Shown here in pieces: positions 20,487 to 30,825 of a stretch of DNA of 64,000 bases. Position 1 is the first letter of the stretch. Each line of letters begins with the position of its first letter. The notes below the pieces were generated by a model. The model searched no databases, was not told the DNA's origin, and was given only the letters and a program-made list of their open reading frames with translations. The position numbers and the translations under genes were made by a program. Source of the DNA: Pseudomicrostroma phylloplanum (Eukaryota > Basidiomycota > Exobasidiomycetes > Microstromatales); the NCBI GenBank assembly GCA_039545275.1, contig BCHS01000004.1:62001-126000 (forward strand). Direction: 5' to 3'.

Positions 20487-23310
20487 ATGGGCAAGAAGTC
20501 CAGCGGCGGAGCTTCTGCCTCGGCGGGAAAGGCCGCAGCCAAGGCGGCCAAGAAGGAGAAGCAGGAGAAGCTCGCCTCGCGAAAGGCTGCAAAGGACGAC
20601 AAGAAGAAGTCTTCCCTAGTAGCCGCCGCTTCGTCCAATGGCAAGAGCGGGAAAGGAGGTAAAGGAGGAGGTGGGGGTGGGAAGGGGAAGAAGGCGGCTG
20701 CTCCTGCTGAAGGAGAGGATCTGGATGCTTTGCTGAAGAAGTTCCAAGCGGACTGGGAAGAGGCTCATGCAGTCAATGAGGAGACTGTGGGTGGACCACC
20801 TACTCGCAGGGCTAATGCCACACTCACGCCTTGTCCTCTTGGCAACGACCTGTGGCTCTTTGGCGGCGAATATTTTGATGGAGACAAGTGAGTGACATAA
20901 CAGGTAGCCTTGCCGAATGCCTAGCCTTTGCTGCTGACTTTTTTGCTTGTTCGCATACTACCAGAGCTTTCTTTTATGCAGATCTGTATCGGTATACTCC
21001 TCCCTCTACTCTTCCTACCCACTCTCTCGCCTCCACGTCCTCGTCAGCAGACGCTTCCTCCTCAGCCTCCACTGCTTCTGGTACATGGCGCCACTACTCC
21101 TCGCCCAACCAGCCCGGTCCTCGTTCCGCCCACCAAGTTGTGGCAGACCCACGGCAGGGTGGTCTCCTCTGGCTCTTCGGTGGCGAATTTGCCTCACCCA
21201 AGCAGACGTCCTTCCACCACTACCGAGACCTCTGGGTTTTCTCCATCGCCACCAAGACCTGGGAGCGGGTAGACACTAAAGTCCGGCCTTCGGCGCGCAG
21301 TGGGCATCGTATGGTCCTCTGGAGACAATACCTCGTCCTGTTTGGCGGCTTCATAGATACAGGAGCTAGAACGACGTACCTGCAGGACTTGTGGATGTTC
21401 GATACGGCGCAGTACAAGTGGTTTGAAATTACTCAGAATGATCTGAAGAGGCCGCCGGCTAGGTCGGGCTTTTCGCTCATCTCTACGCCAGAGGGAGTGG
21501 CGCTGTATGGAGGGTATTGCAAGCGTTATGTCAAGGGGCAAAGAACACAAGGTGAGTGCGACGGCGGTCCAGAGAGGATGAAGAATCTGCGAACCAAACT
21601 GATCCTCTGTTCACTCCTTCAATCTTCGCAGGTGTTGCCCTCGAGGACTCTTGGTTCCTCAAATTCCACCCACAAGCAGACGGATCGCTCCTGCCTGCAA
21701 ACACACCACAGGGCGGCAAGATCGAGTGGGACAAGCGGAGAAAGATTGGATACTCTCCTGGTCCAAGAAGTGGCTGCACGATGGCCTACTGGGGCAACAA
21801 AAATATGGGAGTGCTCTTCGGCGGTGTCATGGACCGAGAAGAGGACGAAGAGAGCATGGAGAGCTTGCTTTTTGACGAGGTGAGCACATGGTAGAAGGCC
21901 GTGGAAGTGGGCCACTACGAAGGCATCACAGTAGCTGCGCGCATCATATTGACAGATATGTCTTCCCCCTACAGCTCTTTGGTTACAATATTACCGGTGC
22001 AGGACGCTGGGTGTCTCTCAACTTGCGCAAGAAGAAGAAACAGGGTGGTGCAGGCGGTAAGAAGAAGAGGGAGAAGGCTGCGGCCATTGCGGCCGCCAAG
22101 GCTGCCGAGATCGAAGCTCGTGTCAGGGAGCAGCAAGAGGAGCAAGAGGAGGAGGCGAGGCAGGCTGCTGCTGCTGCTGAGAGTCGAGACAGCTCGGATG
22201 ACGAGGAGGACGAGGAGGATGAGAATCGACCGCCTGTCGATTACGAGGCACGTTTCAAGCAGCAGGCTTCAGCAGCAGCAGCAGCAGTCGCCGCTGCCGC
22301 CGCCCCCGTTGCGCCTTCGAAGTCTGCTCCAGGCTCAGCTGCTGTCTCTGCTACCTCTGCGCCCGCCTCCAAGCCGTCAGCTCCTCAGCAACCGACAGAA
22401 GAGGATTTAGACGAAGACCCAGACCTCTCTCGTCCCCTGTCCCGCTTCAATGCGATGCTAGCCGTCCAGCGCAACGTCCTCTACCTCTACGGCGGCATCC
22501 ACGAGACCGCTTCCCGCGAGTACACCCTGGACGATTTCCACGTTCTCCAATTGGACAAGATGGAGCGCTGGGTGAGCCTAAAGGAGTGTCGTATCGAAGG
22601 ACTAGAGTGGAACGAGAGTGATGAAGAGGACGAGAGCGACTCTGAGAGTGAGAGCGGGAGTGACTCTTCTTCTTTGGATGAAGGAGAGAATGACGCGGCT
22701 GCTGCGCAGGAGGGAGAGGAGGTGCAGAGTCTGCACTCTCATTCGGACCACGAGGGGGATGGAGCAGACGATGATGCTTCTCCTGAAGAGGTGGCTGCTC
22801 GTCTTGCCAAGCAGGAGCAAGTGAAAGAGCAGGCCCGCCAGGCGTACGGAGTCCTCAAGGGCGGAGCTGCTGCTGCTGGCGGTGAGGCTTCTGCAGAGTT
22901 GTCGGAGGAGGAGCGACAGCGCACGCCCAACCCGGGAGAGACGCTGCGGATGTTCTTTGACCGTACGCGCGAGTATTGGGCACGCAGAGCTTTTGAGAGC
23001 AGTCATGGTGAGGTGAGGGGAAAAGAGATGCGCACGAAGGGTTTTGAGGTGAGTCCACGGGCCAAGAACCTGCAATGGTATCGCGTCAACAGTGATCGAT
23101 TGGGCTGACCTGCTCTCCCTACCAAACTCTACATTTGCTCAGCTCGCTTCGCTACGGTACGACGAGTACACGCCCGTCCTGAGGGAGATTGAGCGTATTC
23201 AGGCACAGGCTGGGCTGGACGCCGAGGAGATGCGTGCTTCGGCTGCTCGCGCCTCGAATGGTCCGCTGGGCGGAGGAGGCGTGGGTGTAGAGAGCCGTAA
23301 CAGGAGGTAG
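20487..23310 (+). CDS. kelch-repeat protein, Kel3/KLHDC4 family
   Basis: Five exons, 20487-20887, 20965-21551, 21632-21879, 21975-23048 and 23143-23310, give 825 residues with consistent phases. The start MGKKSSGG and a Lys/Ala-rich basic leader are typical of KLHDC4. Kelch blades follow: DLWLFGGEYFDGDKAFFYADLY, LLWLFGGEFASP with HYRDLWVF, YLVLFGGFIDTG, VALYGGYCK, GVLFGGVMDRE, then after an acidic/Ala-rich insertion NVLYLYGGIHET. The C-terminal DUF4110-like part reads LRMFFDRTREYWARRAF and ASLRYDEYTPVLREIE. Two disordered inserts are notable: a KKKKQGGAGGKKK/coiled Glu-Ala stretch at about 22025-22230 and a Ser/Glu/Asp stretch at 22610-22770. The family is conserved from yeast to humans but its molecular role is poorly defined; yeast Kel3 is cytosolic. 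Confidence 0.87.
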
Positions 23311-23430
23311 TGGGCGCGATGACGATCGATAGCCAAGCATACATGCAGAGTATTCTAATGCATCATTGCTAGAGGTACTGAGTCTGTATATTTACCAACA
23401 GCAGTGACAGCTCCCGCCTCTCCCTCCTCC

Positions 23431-24504
23431 TCATGCCGACGCACCGGGACTGTTCACTACCGCCAGCCTCACCGCTCCCAGCTCCCTTCCCAGTTCGGCC
23501 CACCCAACATCGTGTGAATCCTCCACCTCACCCCACGTCTCCACCTGCGCATTCGTCTCGACCCAAGCGGCCTTCATTGCCTCTTCTACGCCTAGCCTAC
23601 CCTCCAGGAGCGCAAGAGAGAGGTACAGGCTCTTGGTCAGGTGCAGCGACTTTTCCAGGCAGGCGAGGTGGAGGGCGTCTAGCCCTTGCAGGTGCGAGCG
23701 CAGAGAGGTGATCAGCTGGGGAGGTTGAGTGATGACCAGGGTGTCCTGCGCTGTACTGGGACGATGCCCGAAGCGGGAGGAGACCCAGTCTAGGAGGGGG
23801 TCCCAGTGCTCTGCCTGCAGCCGCACCAGGGCTTTGGGCGATGACTCGTGGAAGCTGATGAGTGATCGCGGCGTCAAGGGTCAGCTCTCTGCACTACATG
23901 ATGGGTACATTCTGTCTTCTCTTGCTCCTCCACACACTCACCAGATAGTATCCGTCTGCGCATACTTGAGCATCTCCTCAACCGCCTCCCTCCTCTCCCC
24001 CTCCTCAGCAAATCCATCAATCGCCCTCGCCACAAGACTAGTCAACGGCAGCGCATGGCTCTTGATCAATCGCTGCTGCGAGTCCCACTCGTGCACGATT
24101 AGACGAGCTAGCAAGGGGTGCTTCAAGGGTACAGCGAGGAGGGAGCCGGAAGGGGTCCGTAGAGAGCGGGCCTTGTCCAGCTGGACCTCGTAGTGCGTGG
24201 GCGTGGAGCGAAGGGAGACGGACCTCCAGAAGCGACGCATTTGCGCCGAAGCTCGAGTCGTATCCGAGGGCTTGGCGGGGGGAGTAGGGGGCGTGAGAGG
24301 GGCTGAGCTAGAGGAGGAGGAGGCATTGGCGCACCAGGTGCTGCTGCTGAACGGGCGTGAGCGTAAGCATGACACAGCTCGACTGCCGCCGCTCGAGCTG
24401 GAAGAGGCTACTGCCACTCCTGTTGAGCTCGAGGCAAATGCTGAGACGGGAGCAGACGGCAGAACTGCCGCAGCTCTCCTGAGAGAGGACCCGATGGACG
24501 TCAT
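23431..24504 (-). CDS. ATP12: mitochondrial F1-ATPase assembly chaperone ATP12
   Basis: Two exons, 24504-23942 and 23854-23431, joined over an 87 bp intron, encode 328 residues. The first about 80 residues are Ser/Ala/Arg-rich with almost no acidic residues, as expected of a mitochondrial presequence. The ATP12 core follows: MRRFWRSVSL, SLRTPSGSLLAVP, IVHEWDSQQRLIKSHALPLTSL, VARAIDGF, then MLKYAQTDTICF across the splice and LQAEHWDPLLDWVSSRFG. ATP12 binds the F1 alpha subunit in the matrix and prevents its aggregation before the alpha3-beta3 ring forms. Length and motif order agree with the family. The open frame extends to 24525, but that codon is TTG, so ATG 24504 is preferred. The neighbour on the plus strand starts only about 230 bp away, so a shared promoter is likely. 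Confidence 0.9.
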
Positions 24505-24731
24505 GACGAGTGTAGAGTGTTGCAATGAATAGCTTGCAAAAGGTGAGGAAGGGCGAGGTGTGTCTTGCTCACTTTGCCCGCCGTCAAGAAGAAGCAGATT
24601 CTCGCTCCGTTCCGTCTCGCCCTGCTTCCGCTCTCATGCTCCACTTGCGGACTTGGACGACTCACATCTTCCTTCCCGCTACCAGGGCCACCTCGAGACA
24701 GCTTTCTACCCACATCTGCTGCTCTGACTGT

Positions 24732-25391
24732 ATGCCGTCCTCGTCCTCCATTCCCTCTTCCAAGGGGAGTGGAGCAAGCAGTGCAGCGTATCTCCTCTTT
24801 CTCACGCACCACCTCCTCTCCGCGACGAAGCAGTCCCAGCTGCGCGCCTGGGCAAAGGACCTCTCCCTCGTAGGGCTCGCCAAGCGCGGCTACCCGGGCG
24901 TGATCCTCCTTCTCGCCGCCTCGCCCTCGCCCTCACCCTCGACCGGCGTTCCCAGTGCAGCCTCGAAGCGCAGCGCGGGATCGCCGCAGGAGGACGGGGA
25001 GAGCACGGACAGGCTCGAGGAGGTTGGCAGGAGGATCAAGCGCATGCAATGGGCCTCGCAGGACCTGCGTCCCGTACAGGCGGTGCGAAGCAGCACCTTT
25101 GCGAACCTGCAAAGAGTGCTTGCCGAGCGTCAGGGAGTCGAGGCTGGTACTGAACAGCAGGGAACTGGCACTGCCTCTGGCATTGCGGCTGGAGCAAAGG
25201 GGATAAAGAGACTGCCCCCGCTCTTGTTCCTGGATAGCATGAAGGAGATCAGCGCCCTCTTCCATGAGGCCGACCAGCTGAACCTCCTTGCCGAGGGAGG
25301 AGGTAAAGCGGAGCAGATAGCAAAGGGCTCGCCCAGGGTCAATCAGGAGCTCTGGAGAGACATTTGGCGCAGGGAGATGAAGCCGCGATAG
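24732..25391 (+). CDS. DUF1115 (Prp3 C-terminal-like) domain protein
   Basis: A single-exon frame of 219 residues if it starts at ATG 24732. In-frame ATGs at 24636 and 24525 are alternatives, but the latter lies only 20 bp from the divergent ATP12 start. The core resembles the domain found at the C-terminus of Prp3 and of RWDD2 proteins: LLFLTHHLLSATKQSQLRAW, KDLSLVGLAKRGYPGVILL, then RRIKRMQWASQDLRPVQAV. A Ser/Pro and Gln-rich insertion interrupts the domain between the second and third strings. The C-terminal region (LLFLDSMKEISALFHEADQL) is helical. In RWDD2 an RWD domain precedes this part; none is visible here. A role in the spliceosome or ubiquitin-related complexes would be a guess. 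Family assignment is from remembered motif patterns. Confidence 0.65.
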   Translation: MPSSSSIPSSKGSGASSAAYLLFLTHHLLSATKQSQLRAWAKDLSLVGLAKRGYPGVILLLAASPSPSPSTGVPSAASKRSAGSPQEDGESTDRLEEVGRRIKRMQWASQDLRPVQAVRSSTFANLQRVLAERQGVEAGTEQQGTGTASGIAAGAKGIKRLPPLLFLDSMKEISALFHEADQLNLLAEGGGKAEQIAKGSPRVNQELWRDIWRREMKPR

Positions 25392-25687
25392 ACGCTGGGA
25401 AGCTACACGGAGCGAGGAGACTACCACCGTCAACACACCCGTACGCCAAATTGCCGGGAGGCAACCACACAATCCAAACCGCAAGCACGACAAGGGGGCC
25501 ACGACCAAGACATATATTCATAGTACACATTAACGGATTCAACAGGTATGCTGCTTTTGATTAGGGGAGAAAGTCTTCGAGTCCAAGAAATGACCGTGTT
25601 ACGCTGTTCCTCAAATGGTACTGTCGCTCAACGATGATGACGACTCTCACGAGCTGCTCATCACCCAAGGGGCTTCTGCAGGCCTGG

Positions 25688-28600
25688 CTAGTTGATAGCG
25701 GGCACCATCTGCCACATGTAGACGAGGTCACTGGATACGGGGCAGAAGAGCAAAACAACTCCTTCGCGTCAGCTCAACAATTCGGTCACTGGCGCTCTCC
25801 CCGCTCCGTGTACTCACGCAAACTCCTCTTCGCTCAAATCCTGCTCTTTAGCAGCCTGACAGATGTCCAAGCAATTCTTGGCCCGCAAGCTCTTGGTAGA
25901 CGCATTCGTTAGGGCGCTCATGACCGACTCGATGGCCGACTGCGTCGCGTCTATGGATGAGGAGAAGGATGAGGAAGCCTCGTTTGGCTCGTCGCTGACC
26001 TCGACGATTTGCCGTTGCAGGAGGGCGAGCTTGTTTGTGAGGACTCGGACGAGAATCTGGCGGGGGAAAAGGGAGAAGGAGAAGAAGAAGAAGAAGGTTG
26101 AGGTCAGATCTCATCTGTCCTCTTGCTGATATCGCCGGCAGGTGCACGGCCTCGCTACTCACCACCCAAACAGCAAATGTCTGCGAGTGAAGCAGAGACA
26201 AGTCGTATGCAGAGTTGAGGAGGAAGTGGATCGTGCCAAGGAGAATCTCCGAGGCCCGCTCGATGGGACCACGACCATAGGTCGAATTATAGTCCAGACC
26301 GGTCACCTCGACGAAGAAGTTATGGACAGTGATGATAGCTAGGCATGTATTGGCCTCTGTATGGGGTGAGGGAGACGACAATGTCAGACTTCAACTAGTC
26401 TGTATCGCGTGATCTTTTTTGCTCACCAGCGACGATCCAGTCCGAATCGACACCCTGCCTCTTTGGAAAGGTGCTCAAAAAGTCCATGACGTCCGAGTCG
26501 AGCTCCAGCACCTGCGGCGGTGGTCGAGACATCAAGCTCAACTCTGACCCTTGTCGACTAGCAGTGATCCTCGCGCGCTTGAGCAGACTGGCCGACTTGA
26601 CGAGCAACGAAAACGAGTCTGTATGCCCCGCCCGGAATAGATCCGGCGATGTAAACGTCTGCTCCGAGTAGACGAGGTCGGTGTCCTCTTCGACCTCCTC
26701 CATCTGCACAGGCATAGTCGTCGTCAACTGATTCTTCTCGTCGCAGAAGGTCGGTTCATAGTGCCTCGCCCCACCACCGCCGTACGCATCGGCAATGTAG
26801 ACCTGCCAAAAGGCCATGCGCTGCTCATAGTCGGCAATGGAGTTGTCGGGAGGACCGATGATGCCGCGGGTGTATCCGATGTGGCCGCGATCATTGGGCA
26901 TTCTGCCGTATGCGGTAGCGCTCATGCCACGAGCGGAGCATGCTGCGAGGAGGAAATACTCTCCGGCTCGGCAACGCTCCCCGATGCCGTACCTGGGAAT
27001 GATGAAGAGGCGAGGATGAATGTCAGCATCTCTCCCAATCTAGACGTCGGCAGCGGCTGCTCCTCGCGCTCGCCAGCGTGGCTGTTGCGACTCCCCTTCG
27101 GAACTCACAAGACCAATGCACCTGCCTGAATCCACTCCAGCGGCCTAACGTTGGAGGTGAGGAGCGCAATCTCAATTTCCCTCCTCGCTTTAGCCAGATG
27201 AAACTCCCCAAACGACGACCCCGGCCCATCGGACAGAGGTGGTCGAGATACCTCCAAGGGATGAACGATGCCTAGCAGGCCTCTTCCACTGGCTTCACAG
27301 TCGTATGCCATCTTCTCGTACCTGGACGAGCCGGCCCTCTTGCCCGCATTCTGCTGCTCGGCCGCTGTCTCGTCTTCGTCTGAAGTCTGGCGCCAGAGAG
27401 GATTGTGATCCCGAACAGGACCCAGCAGAGGTGAGTAGGGCTCGGCCAGGGCGAGAACGGCGTGTATGAGCGAGGGATGAGGACGTAGTGGGTGGCTGGG
27501 CGGTAGGCGGAATCTGGCCAGCATGACCTTCTTACAGAACATGTTCCGCAGTGGATGCTTGTCAAAGAAGAGCTTGGCCAGGTGGTGGATGGTCTCGGGC
27601 GTGGGAAGGTCGGGAGTCAGCTCGGGAAGAAGCTGCCTAAGCATCAGGTCGATCTTCGGCTTGTCCTCCGCCTCACCCCCCTCCTCGTCATGCCTCGTCG
27701 AAGCAATTGCGTCTGGCCCGCTGTAGCTCGCGCCTCCGGCCGTTGTAATCTCAGAGTAGATCGGGTCCATGAGATTGCGGAGGCTCATTTGGGGATTCTC
27801 GCCATCCCTCACGGACGTCTGATATACCCTGCGGACTCGGGCAGTCTGGCCGTGCGAAGACTGCAGCTCCAGGACAATGCGCTCGTTGCGTGACTCGCCA
27901 GGCCGGCCACGATACAGGTCAGTGTAGCTGGTCGGGGCAGTGGTGACAGTATTGATGGTCCTGGGACTACTGTCCGTGCTGACTCCACCTGGCGAAGGCC
28001 TGTTCGCAGTCACTTGCGGATTAGAATGAGCTTGCGGGTTGATATTGCCGCGGCTGACCGGCCGAGAGGTGAATGGCATCGAGGCCTCGACATTACTACC
28101 CCGTGCTCCGGACTCGGTCGCCCTCGGGTGACGTGCAAGTATCGGTGTGGTGAAAGCAGCGTCAACAGCAGACTCAGGAACGGAGGCAGTGGGAGAGGTT
28201 GGACTATCCTCCTCTGGATAGACGCAGTCCCCCGGAGGTACATCGGCCGTAAGGGCATGGCCTCGAGCGGCTCGCTTCTGAGAGCGCCCGCAAGCGCCGC
28301 AAACGGGTCGTACGGCATCGCATCGAGTCTAGATGAGACGGAAAGACCGGGAAATGGGGGAGGAAAGGGTAAGAAACGTAGATGCAGGGGGATGATGGGC
28401 GAATGGGGAGGATGGTTGCCTGTGTACGGCATCGGCGGACAGCCATCGAAGCTCCCCTTGGCAACTTAGTACTTACTTTTCTGCGCTTGCAAGTCAGACA
28501 GGCCTGCTGCTTCTTGAGGTATGGCTGCGAGGCATCCCTAGCCATCGATCCACTTCCGGGAGCTCCCTTCCTCTTGCCCAAGCCCTCGGGCGTGGCTCTA

Positions 28601-29307
28601 CCCACGGCGGGAGAGTACATCACTGGTCCCCTCGAGTGTAACCCAAGCGAGGGGTCACCAAGAGGGGACGGCTGTGGAGGATGCGGGGATCGAGAAGGTC
28701 CCGCCGAGGGGGAAGTGGAAGAAGAGGTGGGATGGAAGCGCGACTGGTGGGGATAAGCACCGCCGCTGGTGCCGTGATAGGAAGTGGACCCTGCATATTG
28801 CGGTTCCGTGGTGGCAGCCCAGGACGGATAGGCGGGCAGTCCAGATGCGTAAGGGTAGGGAGGCGGCGGAGGCGGCAATGACGATGATGAGGAGCCAGAG
28901 GAGGAAGGAGTGTCTTGGTAAGAGGCAGAAGAGTGAGCGTGGTGAAGGTGCGGGTAGCTGGGGTTATGCTGTCCATACTGAGTCACGTGAGAAGGAGGAG
29001 GAGGAGGAGGGGGAGGCAGAGAGCGCGGCGGCTGATTCTGGTACTGCTGGTGATGATGATACTGATGCTGCTGTTGCTGTTGCTGCTGTTGTTGATATTG
29101 CTGCTGCTCTGCCTGCTGCTGGTAATGATGGTGTGGCTGTTGCTGAGAGGCTGGATAGAAGGAAGACGAGGGGGAGGAGGGCAATGCTGTAGATGATGCT
29201 GCTGCTGCTGTTGAGGAGGATGGGGGCCCTTGTGATGATGATGATGATGAAGATGATGACGGTGGTAACAGTGGCCGTGATGGATAGAAGCGCGGATCCA
29301 TTGGCAT
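25688..29307 (-). CDS. Zn2Cys6 fungal transcription factor with fungal-specific TF domain
   Basis: Six exons, 29307-28477, 28328-27109, 26992-26427, 26356-26163, 26056-25818 and 25730-25688, all in phase, give 1030 residues. The first 260 residues are a disordered Ser, Gln, His and Pro-rich region with polyQ and polyP runs. The binuclear cluster spans exons 1-2: CLTCKRRK joined to TRCDAVRPVCGAC, with the sixth Cys 21 residues later in PPGDCVYPEE, an unusually long last loop. The middle-homology domain follows: LAKLFFDKHPLRNMFCKKVM, SLIHAVLALAEPY, ARREIEIALL, EWIQAGALVLYGIGERCR and YFLLAACSARGMS. The C-terminal helices resemble fungal_trans proteins. It should bind DNA in the nucleus and act as a pathway regulator, but no target can be inferred. 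The first in-frame ATG (29307) was chosen; upstream frame has none. Confidence 0.88.
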
Positions 29308-30825
29308 CGCTGGTAACCGCAGATCAGAGATCTCCCCCCTTTCGTCGCCCCCGTCGTTGTCCCTACTGCAGCTTGCGTCTGGGTTACAGGGAGACGCGGT
29401 GAGCGGTATGCAATGGCAAGGACGAGCGATATAACACCGGCTTCGGCTTCGGCTTCGGCGGAGGGCAAGGTTCGGCCCGAGGTAGGGCAGGAGAGATGGA
29501 GGAAGGACAGGAACGGCGAAATCGGGCAGAGAGAAGGAGGGGAAACAATGTGAGGTCAAGGGCGGCGAGGAAGGGGAGAGTGGGCGGATGGAGAAGCCGC
29601 CTCCGGACCGGAGCTGATCGAGGATGATAGGGCCGCCTCCTCACTCGGTCAAGGCGAAGTGAGCTGCGTCTGTCTCACTGAGGAGCGAACACCGTCAGGC
29701 GAATCGAGAAGGGGAAGCGAATGTAACGGCCGATACTGCTGAGTGCTGCTGGTGCTGGTGCTGCTGCTGCTGCTGCTCCTCCTGCTGCTGGTGCTGCTGC
29801 TGGTGGTTAGTGCAGCGCCTGTCATATGAGATCCCGTTCCGACTCCGCCACATTCATCCTCTTACCGATTCATCGCCAGCCTCCAAAGTTTTCATCGTCC
29901 TCCTGCTGGTCCTGATCCTGTTGCTACTCTCACTTCGGGGTTTCTTCTCGGGTTTCCTTGAACGTAGCTAATACCGCTTTAGCTTCAGCACCCTCGGGCC
30001 CTTTTCCGCTGCTGCGTTCCAGATGTTGCTCCTGCCTCCGCCTCCCCCGTCCTTCCACCTCCGCCTGCGCCTCCGCCTGTCCAAGCGCACGCAGGTTGGG
30101 GGCCGGGCGAGGGGAAGGGGCCGCGGGGAGGGCGTAGAAGTGCGGAATTCCTGCGGAGATTCAGAGGCATCCTATTTCCATCGGCCGCGTGAGTGGGCCG
30201 GGGCAAGGCGGACACAGTATCGTGGGCTCTGCGACTGGAAGCCTCGGCGAGTCAGGCCGCTGTATGGTAAGCGGGACTGCCGCCGTTGGTGGGCTGCCTG
30301 CCTGCCTGCCAGGCTGTCAGGCAGCAAGCCAGGCCTCGCTTTCCGCACGTTTCCCACACCCTTCGCCCCTCGTCTGCCCTCTACTGTTCGCTTCCCCCCA
30401 TGCCCTTAGCCACCGGCCCACTGGCGGCCTGCGTCGGGACAAATCAAATCGGGAAAGATTCAGATGCCGATTAGAGGAGATTCAATCAAAATGGACCCGG
30501 AGTCCAGAGCTAGACTAGCCCGCAACTTGCCGCCCAGCTGGCCAGCCAGCCAAGGGGAGGCGCGGAGTACCGGATCTTAAACCCACCTATTTACAGACGG
30601 CCCGTAGGCGGGATCCTCGCACCCTAATGCCGGTGGAGTCTTTGAATGAAAACGAATGCTGATCAAATCAATCCCATTCGGGAAGACGGAGTATGCAAGT
30701 AATCGATTGTTGACGTCCGGATCCGAATGACTAATGAACAGGACAGTACGTGCCTGCAACAGGTATCTAGCAACAGCACGCCCCCTCGCCCCCACGGCCC
30801 CCTTTCCGCCGTTCCGCTCTTTCCT
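29308..30825. other. long intergenic region upstream of the Zn2Cys6 gene
   Basis: About 1.5 kb between the transcription factor start and the alpha/beta-hydrolase stop, expected to hold the regulator's promoter and leader. It contains four tandem GGCTTC-type units near 29431-29458, a CTG/GCTGCTGGT microsatellite at about 29744-29806, and GCCTGCCTGCCAGGC-like stretches near 30295-30330. No gene is supported. Confidence 0.5.
29744..29806. repeat. CTG/GTG trinucleotide microsatellite
   Basis: Imperfect CTG units with GTG and CTC interruptions run for about 60 bp in non-coding DNA upstream of the Zn2Cys6 gene. On the minus strand it reads CAG/CAC. It is not part of any supported reading frame, unlike the similar polyQ-coding tract inside the neighbouring gene. 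Confidence 0.75.

Noticed and set aside
29037..29220. CAG/CTG repeat as a non-coding microsatellite
   Set aside because: It lies in frame inside exon 1 of the Zn2Cys6 gene and encodes its polyQ/His tract, so it is coding rather than an independent repeat.
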